Assembly (NCBI GenBank): GCA_965197575.1 | Contig: OZ240214.1 | Coordinates: 1,736,001-1,800,000, forward strand | DNA length: 64,000 nucleotides | Reading direction: 5' to 3' | Source: VXOI01 sp965197575 | GTDB lineage: Bacteria; Chloroflexota; Dehalococcoidia; Lucifugimonadales; UBA3495 | Shown: positions 35,104-43,981 of the stretch, piece after piece | Numbering within the stretch: position 1 is the first letter of the stretch | Layout: each line of letters opens with the position of its first letter | Translations under genes and position numbers: made by a program | The notes under the pieces: generated by a model | The model's database searches: none | Seen by the model: the letters and a program-made list of their open reading frames with translations, nothing else | Told to the model about the DNA's origin: nothing

Positions 35104-36096
35104 TCAGTGTTCGGCCTCCCGGGATAGGGCGGCTATGGCCTCCCGGATGGTATCGGCGGCGCAGGCGTAACTCACCTGACGGTCGAAGCGCAACGGCTCC
35201 CCGAAGCTGATCTCGATTGCGCCCCGCCGGGGATAACTCCCGCCCTTGGGCATCACGTCGTCGGTGCCCTTCAGGTGGACCGGGACCACGGGCAGCCCCA
35301 ACTCCACCGCCAGCAGGCCGACACCGCGCTTGAACGGCAGGATGGAGCCGTCGTCCGACCTCATGCCCTCGGGGAAATAGAGCAACGACCACCCCTCTCC
35401 GGCCAGCCACCCGCAGTATTGCAGGCTGCGGCGCACCGAGCGGGTCTGGGAGAGCGGGAAAGCGTTGGACACCAAAATCGCTATGAGACGCTGCACCCGG
35501 CCACGCTCGTCCAACACCTGATCGGCCGTCGCCGTGGCCAAGCGCAGCCGCCAGCGCCAAGGCAGGGAGACTATCACCGCCGGGTTGTCCAACAGGCTCA
35601 GGTGGTTGGCGGCGAACAGCGCCGGTCCCCGAATTTGGCGCAGGAGTTCCAGCCCGTGTACCCGGCGGCGGGACAGGAGGGCGAGCAAGGGTTGGAGCAG
35701 CAACACCTGAAGCACGGCCCGGAGCAGAATCACCGGCCTGGTCAAGGGCCATCGTCCGGCCCTGTACGTCCGACCGGACGGCCTGCTCCCGCTGGCCTGA
35801 GCGGCCAATTCCCCTACCGTGGTGGTCTCGTCCGCCAGAAAGCCGTGGACGTCCAGCCCTGGCTGGGCCTCCAACGCCGAAAGCAACGCCACCACGCCCA
35901 AGGAGTCCAAGCCCAGGTCGGGCCCCAACTTCATGGAGGGCTGGATTCGCTCCACACCCGTAAACCGCTCCAGGAAGGCAACGAGTTGGCTCCGGTCAAA
36001 CGAATGTCCGTGCGCCGTTGCGGTCTGGGCGGCCGCCGATTTCGGGCCGAGGATTCCCGTCATGTCGAGTAATCTACACCAGCCGGTCTCAATCAC
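35104..36096 (-). CDS. Acyl-carrier domain fused to a PlsC-type acyltransferase
   Basis: 330 residues. Residues 35-105 form an acyl-carrier-like domain (FLERFTGVERIQP, LGPDLGLDSLGVVALL with the phosphopantetheine Ser). Residues 135-330 are a 1-acylglycerol-3-phosphate acyltransferase domain with NHLSLLD (HX4D), LLYFPEGMRSDDG and VPVHLKGTDDVMP. The arrangement equals the C-terminal two-thirds of acyl-AMP-ligase/ACP/acyltransferase megaproteins; the ligase part is not present. The start is uncertain (ATG at 36096 or 36063). Suggests acyl transfer to lysolipid from a carrier-bound chain. Confidence 0.8.
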   Translation of the reverse strand: MIETGWCRLLDMTGILGPKSAAAQTATAHGHSFDRSQLVAFLERFTGVERIQPSMKLGPDLGLDSLGVVALLSALEAQPGLDVHGFLADETTTVGELAAQASGSRPSGRTYRAGRWPLTRPVILLRAVLQVLLLQPLLALLSRRRVHGLELLRQIRGPALFAANHLSLLDNPAVIVSLPWRWRLRLATATADQVLDERGRVQRLIAILVSNAFPLSQTRSVRRSLQYCGWLAGEGWSLLYFPEGMRSDDGSILPFKRGVGLLAVELGLPVVPVHLKGTDDVMPKGGSYPRRGAIEISFGEPLRFDRQVSYACAADTIREAIAALSREAEH

Positions 36097-36228
36097 GGGG
36101 GCATGTACATATTAGCCGAACGGGGCGGCTTCCCAGCAGTATCAACGCCTCAATTCGCGGAGTTTTTGGCATCCGGGCCAGGCCCGTCTTAGCGTTCGTT
36201 GGGGGTACCACAGGCCAATCTTCGGCTG

Positions 36229-36234
36229 TATAAT
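36229..36234 (+). promoter_or_regulatory. Candidate -10 box of icd
   Basis: Consensus TATAAT (GCTGTATAATATG) 57 bases before the icd start. No convincing -35 hexamer at 17 bases, so assignment is tentative. Confidence 0.45.
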
Positions 36235-36291
36235 ATGCTCAATTTCTCGCCTGCCGTTAACGGTGAAACTTATTTCCTTAAGGAGAGGAAT

Positions 36292-38520
36292 ATGCCAGAA
36301 GCGACCAAGATTATTTATACCAAAATTGATGAGGCTCCGGCCCTAGCCACGCATTCGTTGCTGCCGATTCTCCGGGCCTTTACCAATGGGGCGGGCGTTG
36401 AGCTGGAGACCTGGGATATCTCGTTAACTGGCCGCATTATCGCCAATTTCCCCGACAATCTGACAGATGAGCAGAAAATCCCTGATTACCTGAGTATGTT
36501 GGGCGAGTTATCCGAAGACCCGTCAGCCAACATTATCAAGCTGCCCAATATCAGCGCCTCTATTCCCCAGATGAAAGCGGCGATCAGGGAATTGCAGGAC
36601 AAGGGATATGACATTCCCGACTTCCCCGACGTTCCCGCGACCGACGAAGAGCGCGACGCCCGAGCCCGCTTTTCCAGGGTGGTCGGCAGCGCGGTGAACC
36701 CGGTGCTGCGACAGGGGAACTCAGACCGCCGGTCGGCCAACTCTGTCAAAGAACACGGCAAACGCAATCCCCATCGGATGATGCAGGATTGGCCGGAAGT
36801 GTCCAAAACCCGCGTTGGCTACATGACAAGCGGGGATTTCTACGGTTCCGAAAAGGCGTTGACAGTCACAGCAGCGGGGACGGCAGCAATCGAATATGTG
36901 GCCCCCGACGGGAACACTACCGTGCTCAAAGCCGGTATTCCCTTGTTGGCTGATGAAATCATCGATTGCGCCGTGATGAATGTGCGGCAGTTGCGCAGTT
37001 TCTACGCAGAAGAAATGGCGAACGCCAAAGCCAACGACGTGTTGCTTTCCCTTCACCTGAAGACGACCATGATGCGTGTGGCCGACCCGATTATTTTCGG
37101 TCATTGCGTGTCAGTCTACTACCAGGACGTGCTCACCAAGCACGCGGCTGAACTGGCCGAGGTTGCGGTGGACCCCGACAATGGAGTGGCCGAACTCCTC
37201 ACGAAGATTCAGGCTCTGCCCGAGGAAAAGCGAAAGGAAATCGAGGCGGATATTCAGGCGGTCTACAGCGTGCGCCCGGAACTGTCGATGGTGAATTCCA
37301 ACCGGGGCATTACCAATCTCCATGTGTCGAGCGATACGATTATTGACGCCAGCATGCCGGTGATTATCCGCGATGGCGGCCGCACCTGGGGTCCAGATAA
37401 CGAACTGCACGACACAATCGCCATGATTCCCGATCGCTCCTATTCGACTCTGTACCAGGCGGCAATAGAGGACTGCCAGGAGCATGGGGCGTATGACCCG
37501 TCCACCATCGGCAGTGTGGCCAACGTCGGGCTGATGGCCCAGGCGGCCGAAGAGTATGGGTCTCACGACAAGACCTTTACCGCCCCAGGCAGCGGGACGA
37601 TCCGAGTCGTGGACGCATCCGGGACGACCCTGATGGAGCAGAGCGTTGAGGAAGGCGATATCTTCCGGATGTGCCAGACCAAGGACGCGGCGATTGAGGA
37701 CTGGGTCAAGCTTGGGGTCAACCGGGCCAGACTCACCGGCACGCCGGCCATCTTCTGGTTGGACCCGAACCGCGCTCACGACGCCGAACTGATAAAGAGG
37801 GTGGAACAGTATCTGCCCACGCATGACACCACTGGGTTGGACATTCGCACGATGGCCCCTATCGATGCGATGAAGTTCACCATGACGCGGAGCCGAGCCG
37901 GTCAGGACACCATCTCCGTGACCGGCAACGTATTGCGTGATTACCTGACCGACCTCTTCCCCATCCTGGAATTGGGTACCAGCGCAAAGATGCTTTCGGT
38001 CGTCCCCCTGCTCAAGGGTGGCGGGATGTTTGAGACGGGCGCCGGCGGGTCAGCCCCCAGGCACGTCCAGCAGTTCCTGGAGGAAGGGCATTTACGGTGG
38101 GATTCGCTGGGTGAATTCTGTGCCCTCGTCGCATCGTTCGAGCATTGCGCCCAGGTGTTCAAGAACGACAGGGCCCAGCTCTTGGCTGATACCCTGGACC
38201 AGGCAATTGGCGAGCATTTGGAACAACGTCGGGCGCCATCGCGCCGGGTGAACGAACTGGACACCCGGGGCAGCCATTTCTACCTCGCCCTGTACTGGGC
38301 GGAAGCGCTGGCCAACCAGACCCAGGATACCGAGCTGCAAGCCCGCTTCAAAGATGTGGCCCAGCAGTTGGCCGCCAACGAAGACAAAATCGTAAAGGAA
38401 CTGATCGACGCCCAGGGACAGCCCATTGATATCGGTGGCTATTACCTCCCCAATGACGAGATGACCGCCAAAGCCATGCGCCCCAGCGCCACTCTGAATG
38501 CGATTGTGGATGCTATCTAG
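36292..38520 (+). CDS. icd: Isocitrate dehydrogenase, monomeric NADP type
   Basis: 742 residues; the ATG follows AAGGAGAGGAAT. The large monomeric IDH: KIIYTKIDEAPALATHSLLP, NIIKLPNISASIPQ, ANSVKEHGKRNPHRM, SLHLKTTMMRVADPIIFGH, MVNSNRGITNLHVSSD and TWGPDNELHDTIAMIPDRSY are all conserved. Oxidises isocitrate to 2-oxoglutarate with NADP+. Followed by a strong terminator and then mdh, giving two TCA enzymes side by side. Composition is somewhat less GC-rich than the neighbours, hinting at separate ancestry. Confidence 0.97.
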   Translation: MPEATKIIYTKIDEAPALATHSLLPILRAFTNGAGVELETWDISLTGRIIANFPDNLTDEQKIPDYLSMLGELSEDPSANIIKLPNISASIPQMKAAIRELQDKGYDIPDFPDVPATDEERDARARFSRVVGSAVNPVLRQGNSDRRSANSVKEHGKRNPHRMMQDWPEVSKTRVGYMTSGDFYGSEKALTVTAAGTAAIEYVAPDGNTTVLKAGIPLLADEIIDCAVMNVRQLRSFYAEEMANAKANDVLLSLHLKTTMMRVADPIIFGHCVSVYYQDVLTKHAAELAEVAVDPDNGVAELLTKIQALPEEKRKEIEADIQAVYSVRPELSMVNSNRGITNLHVSSDTIIDASMPVIIRDGGRTWGPDNELHDTIAMIPDRSYSTLYQAAIEDCQEHGAYDPSTIGSVANVGLMAQAAEEYGSHDKTFTAPGSGTIRVVDASGTTLMEQSVEEGDIFRMCQTKDAAIEDWVKLGVNRARLTGTPAIFWLDPNRAHDAELIKRVEQYLPTHDTTGLDIRTMAPIDAMKFTMTRSRAGQDTISVTGNVLRDYLTDLFPILELGTSAKMLSVVPLLKGGGMFETGAGGSAPRHVQQFLEEGHLRWDSLGEFCALVASFEHCAQVFKNDRAQLLADTLDQAIGEHLEQRRAPSRRVNELDTRGSHFYLALYWAEALANQTQDTELQARFKDVAQQLAANEDKIVKELIDAQGQPIDIGGYYLPNDEMTAKAMRPSATLNAIVDAI

Positions 38521-38526
38521 CAACAC

Positions 38527-38565
38527 ACCGGCTGGCTGAAGCGTGGTCTTCAGCCAGCCGGTTTA
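38527..38565 (+). terminator. Intrinsic terminator after icd
   Basis: Perfect 15-bp stem ACCGGCTGGCTGAAG / CTTCAGCCAGCCGGT with a six-base loop (38527-38562) followed by TTAT; the T-tract is short. Confidence 0.75.
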
Positions 38566-38681
38566 TGGGCGTCAGCAAATCAGCTAACAAGTCATCCAGA
38601 GGGGAGTCGTAGGGATTCCCCTCTACTAATCCCCATCAGCATCGAATGCGAGCTGACCCACTTTGGAGGAAGTACCAGCCA

Positions 38682-39623
38682 ATGCGAAACAAGGTTACCG
38701 TAGTCGGCGCGGGCAACGTCGGCGCTACCACCGCGCAGCGGATACATCAACTGGGCTACGCCGACGTCGTCATGGTCGACGTGATCGAGGACCTGCCCCA
38801 AGGCAAGTCGCTGGATATGCTGGAATCGGGGCCGGTACTGGGTACCGATGCCCTCATCACCGGCAGCAACGGCTACGAGGAGACGGCCCACTCTGACGTG
38901 GTGGTCATCACCGCCGGTATCGCTCGCCGGCCCGGAATGAGCCGTGACGACCTGCTCCTGACCAACATGCGCATCACCTCGTCCGTGACCGAGCAGGTGG
39001 TCAGGTATTCGCCCAACAGCATCATCATCCCGGTCACCAACCCCCTGGACGCGATGGTGCAAAACATCTACGAAGCCAGCGGGTTTCCCCGCAATCGCGT
39101 GTTCGGCATGGCGGGCGTCCTGGACACCGCCCGTTTTCGCACCTTCATCGCCCAAGAATTGGACGTGTCGGTCGAGGACGTGCAAGCCTACGTGCTGGGC
39201 GGCCACGGCGACGACATGGTGCCGCTGGTGCGTTTCACCACCGTAGGCGGGATCCCCATCAGCGAACTCATGGCCGAGGAGAAGGTCGAGCAGCTGGTCC
39301 GTCGCACCCGCCAGGGCGGCGGCGAGATCGTGGCCTTGCTCAAAGAAGGCAGCGCCTACTATGCCCCCTCGGCCGCCATCACCCAAATGGTGGAAGCGGT
39401 GCTGCTGGACAAAAAGCGCATCCTGCCCTGCTGTGCCTACCTGGAGGGCGAATACGGCATCAACGGCCTGTGCGTCGGCGTCCCGGTAAAGCTCGGGGCC
39501 AGCGGCATGGAGCAAATCATCGAAATCAACCTCACCGCCGAAGAACAAGCCGCTCTCCAAAGCTCCGCCGCCAGCGTCCAAGAGCTGGTCGACGTGATGA
39601 ACGAGGCGAAGGCGTCTGGGTAG
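38682..39623 (+). CDS. mdh: Malate dehydrogenase (LDH-like)
   Basis: 313 residues from the ATG at 38682, GGAGGAAG upstream. NAD-binding VTVVGAGNVGATTAQRI with VMVDVIEDLPQGKSLDM, substrate Arg in RRPGMSRDDLLLTN, ITNPLD-like IIPVTNPLDAMV, MAGVLDTARFRTFI and catalytic His in VLGGHGDDMVPLVRF. The Arg rather than Gln in the mobile loop indicates malate rather than lactate specificity. Converts malate to oxaloacetate with NAD+. Confidence 0.96.
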   Translation: MRNKVTVVGAGNVGATTAQRIHQLGYADVVMVDVIEDLPQGKSLDMLESGPVLGTDALITGSNGYEETAHSDVVVITAGIARRPGMSRDDLLLTNMRITSSVTEQVVRYSPNSIIIPVTNPLDAMVQNIYEASGFPRNRVFGMAGVLDTARFRTFIAQELDVSVEDVQAYVLGGHGDDMVPLVRFTTVGGIPISELMAEEKVEQLVRRTRQGGGEIVALLKEGSAYYAPSAAITQMVEAVLLDKKRILPCCAYLEGEYGINGLCVGVPVKLGASGMEQIIEINLTAEEQAALQSSAASVQELVDVMNEAKASG

Positions 39624-39747
39624 GGCGGAGGGCCTGGCTCCCTGGCTGGGCGGGTGGATTCTTTCTCGCAGGATACGGCCCAGCGGAATTAGCAATCTGG
39701 GCCGCGAATTTCAACAGGGCGGGGCTGCATTGGCGGATTGAGCGGAA

Positions 39748-40365
39748 TTGCGCCGATTAAAGACAGCCGCACTGCCCTTCTCGGTTCTGCTGGGGATAGG
39801 ACTCGCCGTCGCTATTCCGCTCATGCTGGGCATCTTTACCGATGTCGCGTCAACCGGCCGCAACTCGGTTATCGCCATCCTCGTGGCAGTCGGCATTGCG
39901 GCCGTGGCCAGCACTCTCGTCATCATCCTATACTGGATCGCGACCCGTTGGACGCGGCGTCTTTCCCGGGACATTGCCGCGCGGATAGCGTTCGCTACGG
40001 TGGAGAAAGCGTTAGTATTGTACGGCGCTCCGATTGAGTCATCGGGGATTACGATTGTAGACGGCGACCTTTACGTCAGGCTGGACCGTGGTTCTCTCGA
40101 CCTAGTTACGCCGGGGCATCGATTCTTGGTAGTCAACAATGCCGACGGGGAAATATGGGGGTTGCTGGAAGCACATCAAATCTCTGAAGGTTCCTGCCTT
40201 TGTCAGGTTTCTGATAGGATAAACTCCGAATTTTGGGAATCTCTGCGATGGCGGGCGCGTACCGAACCGTCGCTGCCTCTAGGAGTAACGGTAAAACGGG
40301 AAGCGCCGGACGAGGACGAATTCAACAGTTGGCTGCGAACCCTCCTGGATTTTTGGAGGTCCTAA
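39748..40365 (+). CDS. Unknown protein with two N-terminal membrane helices
   Basis: 205 residues from a TTG start. Helix 1 (LPFSVLLGIGLAVAIPLMLG) and helix 2 (VIAILVAVGIAAVASTLVII) are followed by a basic segment (WTRRLSRDIAARI) and a soluble beta-rich domain (ITIVDGDLYVRLDRGSLDLV, GHRFLVVNNADGEIWGLLEA). The C-terminal domain may be a small beta-barrel like its downstream partner, 3 bases away. No family is recognised and the start codon is uncertain. Confidence 0.6.
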   Translation: MRRLKTAALPFSVLLGIGLAVAIPLMLGIFTDVASTGRNSVIAILVAVGIAAVASTLVIILYWIATRWTRRLSRDIAARIAFATVEKALVLYGAPIESSGITIVDGDLYVRLDRGSLDLVTPGHRFLVVNNADGEIWGLLEAHQISEGSCLCQVSDRINSEFWESLRWRARTEPSLPLGVTVKREAPDEDEFNSWLRTLLDFWRS

Positions 40366-40368
40366 GGC

Positions 40369-40851
40369 ATGACCATACTAGGAAAAGTCGCCTCTATACT
40401 GAACGAGCGCGAGGTCATCATCAACAAGGGTAGCGAGGACGGCGTTGTAGAGGAGATGACTTTTCGCGTCACCACCGAGGGAATCCCGGTTACCGACCCG
40501 GATACCGGCGAATCGCTGGGTATCTTTATACGGGACAAGATTGGCGTCAAAATCTCCGAGATCCAGCCCAAGTTTTCGGTTGCCCGGACTTATGAGACCT
40601 ATGATGTTATCGTTCCCGCATATAGTTCGTCCCTGTTGGGATTGAAAAAGAACAGCAGACCCTTGTTGAGAGAAGTAACCCGAGTCCGCACCTTGCGGAA
40701 AGCCGGAAGCTCGCTCCTTGAGAGCAAACCCTTCAAGCCAATGACCGAGGATGACAGCCTGGTCCTTGTGGGCGACAGGGTAATCCAGGATGAACTGCTT
40801 GATAATCCACCCCCAACGCAGGAGGCCCGCCATGCCCAACCGCACACCTGA
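40369..40851 (+). CDS. Beta-domain protein resembling FlgT C-terminus, unknown role
   Basis: 160 residues. ILGKVASILNEREVIINKGSEDGV followed by EEMTFRV, DPDTGESLG and IGVKISEIQPKFSVART is a pattern seen in small OB/beta-barrel modules such as the FlgT C-terminal domain, where the V-I-IN-G-DGV-GM motif recurs. No signal peptide. Its stop lies 20 bases into the next gene. With the preceding membrane protein it forms a likely two-gene unit; function is not inferable. Confidence 0.6.
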   Translation: MTILGKVASILNEREVIINKGSEDGVVEEMTFRVTTEGIPVTDPDTGESLGIFIRDKIGVKISEIQPKFSVARTYETYDVIVPAYSSSLLGLKKNSRPLLREVTRVRTLRKAGSSLLESKPFKPMTEDDSLVLVGDRVIQDELLDNPPPTQEARHAQPHT

Positions 40852-42121
40852 AGAACAACTGCTCCTCGATAAGGCGGGGCGTTACCTACCCGGCGGCAAC
40901 GGCAACCTTACTTTCTCGCCGGAATTGGACTTCCTGGTCGCCGGGGGCAGGGGCTCCCGCGTCTGGGACGTTAGCGGCAACGAGTACGTCGATTGGCTCA
41001 TGGGCTCCGGCCCGATGATATTGGGCCACGCCCATCCTCACGTCGTGGAAGCGGTGGTCAAGACCGTCGAGCAGGGCAGCACCTTCTTTGCCGGGAACGA
41101 CAAGGCGGTCCTGCTGGCCGAGGCCCTGGTCGAGGCCATCTCCTGCGCCGAAAAAGTCCGCTTCACCACCAGCGGTACCGACGCCTGCTTCCAGGCCATG
41201 CGGGCGGCTCGTGCTTTCACCGGCCGGGAGAAGGTGCTAAAGTTCGAAGGGGGCTACCACGGCACCAGCGACTACGCCCTGATGAGCGTGAGTCCCAGCG
41301 CCTCCGAGGAATTTCCCCAAGCCGAGGCCAACAGCGCCGGCATCCCCAAGGCAATCGTGGACCTGATGCTGATCGCCCCGTTCAACGACCTGGCCACCAC
41401 CGAGACCATAATGCAGGCCCACCATGAAGAGTTGGCCGCGGTCATCGTGGAACCGCTGCAACGCATCCTGGCCCCGAAACCCGGCTTCCTGCAGGGGCTG
41501 CGTGACCTGACCGCCCGCTACAACATTCCGTTGATCTTCGACGAGGTAGTTACCAGCTTCCGGCTGGCCTACGGCGGGGCGCAGGAATTCTACGGCGTCA
41601 CGCCCGACCTCTGCGCCATCGGCAAGATAATGGGCGGCGGTTATCCGCTGGCGGCGGTTCTGGGAAGGGCCGACATCATGTCGGTCTACGACCGGGGCGC
41701 GGTGGACAGCGACACCTTTGTCAATCAGGTCGGCACCCTGAACGGCAACCCCGTCGCCTGCGCCGCCGGCCTCGCCACCCTCGACGTGCTGCGCGAAGAG
41801 GGCGTCTACCAGCGAATCCACGGCGCCGGCGGGGCCATCCGCAGCGCGCTGGTCGAGTCCTGCAACGAACATGGCATCCCGGTCCAGAGTTGTGGCGAGG
41901 ACGCCGTGTTCGACTTCTGCTTCACCGCACAGCCCGTCGCCAACTACCGGGACATGCTCACCGGAGACTCCCGGCTTATGGCCCGCCTGAACTCCGGCCT
42001 GCTCGAGCGCAGCATCCTGAAGGGAGGTCAAAAATACTACCCCTCCGCCGTCCACACCGACGAAGACGTAGACCGCACCATCGAAGCCTACCGCGAGATA
42101 GTGCCCACGTTGCAGGGGTAA
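40832..42121 (+). CDS. Class III aminotransferase (glutamate-1-semialdehyde mutase-like)
   Basis: 429 residues; the ATG at 40832 has GCAGGAGGCCCGCC upstream and overlaps the previous gene by 20 bases. PLP enzyme: WLMGSGPMILGHAHPHVVEAV, FTTSGTDACFQAMRAARAFTGR, KFEGGYHG, IFDEVVTSFRLAYGGAQEFYG and AIGKIMGGGYPLAAV with the PLP Lys. The fold matches the HemL-like subgroup, but HemL-specific residues are not complete, so another amino-donor role is likely. Confidence 0.88.
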   Translation: MPNRTPEEQLLLDKAGRYLPGGNGNLTFSPELDFLVAGGRGSRVWDVSGNEYVDWLMGSGPMILGHAHPHVVEAVVKTVEQGSTFFAGNDKAVLLAEALVEAISCAEKVRFTTSGTDACFQAMRAARAFTGREKVLKFEGGYHGTSDYALMSVSPSASEEFPQAEANSAGIPKAIVDLMLIAPFNDLATTETIMQAHHEELAAVIVEPLQRILAPKPGFLQGLRDLTARYNIPLIFDEVVTSFRLAYGGAQEFYGVTPDLCAIGKIMGGGYPLAAVLGRADIMSVYDRGAVDSDTFVNQVGTLNGNPVACAAGLATLDVLREEGVYQRIHGAGGAIRSALVESCNEHGIPVQSCGEDAVFDFCFTAQPVANYRDMLTGDSRLMARLNSGLLERSILKGGQKYYPSAVHTDEDVDRTIEAYREIVPTLQG

Positions 42122-42125
42122 CACC

Positions 42126-42677
42126 ATGCGAACGCTGAAAAAACTGTTCACGGCGGAGGAACTGCTCTGTCTGCCGACCGTCGGGCGACGCCTGGAGTTG
42201 GTGCAAGGGAAGGTGTACGAGATGGCGCCTGCTGGCGGGCGGCACGGGCATATAGCTGGGACAGCTTTGATTCTGGTAGGGTCCCATGTCAGGAAGAATC
42301 AGCTGGGCCGCGTTTTTACCGCCGAGACCGGCTTCATACTTCGCCGCGACCCGGACACCGTAAGGGCCCCTGACGTTTCCTTCGTACCCCAAGACCGGAT
42401 GAAAGAAGAGGACATACCGGACGGCTATATCGATGTTGTGCCTGACTTGGTAATCGAAGTTGTTTCCCCCAGCGACCGCAGGCGCGAAGTGCGGGAAAAA
42501 GTCGAGGAGTGGCTCCGCGCCGGCGTCCGTCTGGTATGCGTTATCTACCCCGCTACCCGCTCCGCCATAGTGCACCGTTCCCTTGTCGAGGCTCGTCAAC
42601 TGTCCGAAGAGGATATGCTCGACTTTGAGGAAGTAGTGCCGGGGTTCGCTTGCCGGTTGAGGGAGCTGTTTAGCTAA
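42126..42677 (+). CDS. Uma2-family (DUF820) putative restriction-fold nuclease
   Basis: 183 residues. FTAEELLCLPTVGRRLELVQGKVYEMAP, then VRAPDVSFVPQ and VPDLVIEVVSPSDRRREVREKVEEWLRAGV define the Uma2 family with a PD-(D/E)XK core (the APD and IEV positions). Function is unknown; such genes multiply in Chloroflexota and Cyanobacteria. It starts 4 bases after the aminotransferase stop. A second, different Uma2 gene is at 51066-51914. Confidence 0.85.
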   Translation: MRTLKKLFTAEELLCLPTVGRRLELVQGKVYEMAPAGGRHGHIAGTALILVGSHVRKNQLGRVFTAETGFILRRDPDTVRAPDVSFVPQDRMKEEDIPDGYIDVVPDLVIEVVSPSDRRREVREKVEEWLRAGVRLVCVIYPATRSAIVHRSLVEARQLSEEDMLDFEEVVPGFACRLRELFS

Positions 42678-42773
42678 CCTGCCACCCGATTTAGGGTCGG
42701 AGGATGTGCCGGTTAAACCCGCCGCCCTGTTCGGCCTGAGCGGAACGAAGTGGAGTCGAAGGCACCCAGCACC

Positions 42774-43981
42774 TAGTACCGCGTCAGTGTGAAACCGATG
42801 GATAGATATGTTGAAGCTTGTCCCGGGCGTCGGTGGTAGAGAATCTCCAATTGATGGTTGCCGCAGCCTGATTTCGTTCGGTCTGTAAGGCTGCAATTTC
42901 CCGTTTGAGCGACGCCTTATCTTCAATGCGGCGATTCAAACATTGGTTGCTGAATACGCTGAACTCAATCTCTGCCATGTTGAGCCAGCTTCCGTGCTTG
43001 GGGGTATAGTGAAACTCCAGCCGCTGGATCACCCGCCTGGCCTCCTTGGGTTCAAAGGTCTCGTACAAGGAGGCGAGTTTATGGGTGTTCAAGTTATCCA
43101 GCACCACTCGGACCCTCTCCGCTTCCGGGTAAGCAGCATCCACCAGCCACCGCATCTGATGGGCGAAGTCTTCCATGGTGCGACGCCCGGTCACTTCCAC
43201 GTTCCTCCAGCCCGCCAGTGGTTCACAAATCATGAACAAGTTCCGGGTTCCATTGCGCTGGTACTCGTAATCAAACCGCTCCCGCCGTCCCGCCTTGGCC
43301 GGGATCGGCTTCCGCTTCTCCGACACCAACTGCTTGGAGGTCTCGTCGAAACAGACCACAGGCCGCTTGGGGTCATAGGATTCCCCGTAGAGGTCCAGCA
43401 CGTCCTCCATGCAGGCTACGAACTCGGCGCTCACTTTTGGGATGCGCCACTCCTTTTTCCGCCACGGCTTGAGTTCGTTTTTTTCAACACCTGCCGGACC
43501 GTCTCCCGGGAGATGGAATCGGTCAACTCCAGTTCCACCGCTTGGCCGGCAAGCAATTGCAAGGTCCAGCGGGAATGCCCTTCCGGGGGCGTGCTACAGG
43601 CCACGGCCACCAGGTGGGCTTCCTGCTTTCCATCAAGTTTGCGCCGTTGCCCAGGCCGTGGCAGGTCATTAAGGGCCCGCTTCAACCCGCCTTCTACGAA
43701 ACGCTGCCGCACCCGGCCGACCGTGGCGGGGCCCACCAGCAGAGCTTCCGCCACCTGCTGGTCGGTAAGGCCTTCATCGGCTTTACACAAAATCAAAGCC
43801 CGCTTCACCTTACGTCCCGAGGATTTGCCACGCCTGGTGACACCCAGCAAGTGCTCCCGCTCATCTTGGGTCAAGCTCACTCGATATAACTTGGCCGGCA
43901 TTCTCCACACACTCCAAAATGAAAGGACGCTTTAATTATATGCTTTCTTATATTTATCAAAAATACCCGGACGCGGTACTA
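42774..43981 (-). mobile_element. IS630-family element (copy B)
   Basis: 1208 bp between CTAGTACCGCGTCAG (left) and ACGCGGTACTAG (right), inserted at TA. Unrelated in sequence to the IS630 copy at 4264. Its right end forms the last bases of the neighbouring PIG-L gene. Immediately left of it (42737-42763) is a GAGCGGAACGAAGTGGAGTC dispersed repeat. Confidence 0.88.
42784..43910 (-). CDS. IS630-family transposase, two frames joined at an A7 run
   Basis: The first frame (43910-43431) has the helix-turn-helix part (LTDQQVAEALLVGPATVGRVRQRF, RQVLKKT). The second (ending 42784) has the catalytic core: RPVVCFDETSKQL, VRVVLDNLNTHKL and HGSWLNMAEIEFSVF. Seven A residues (T7 at 43478-43484 on the plus strand) lie at the junction; a -1 shift there gives VLKKNELKPWRKKEWRIPKV and joins the frames smoothly. 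Either transcriptional or ribosomal slippage, or an inactivating deletion. Confidence 0.8.
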
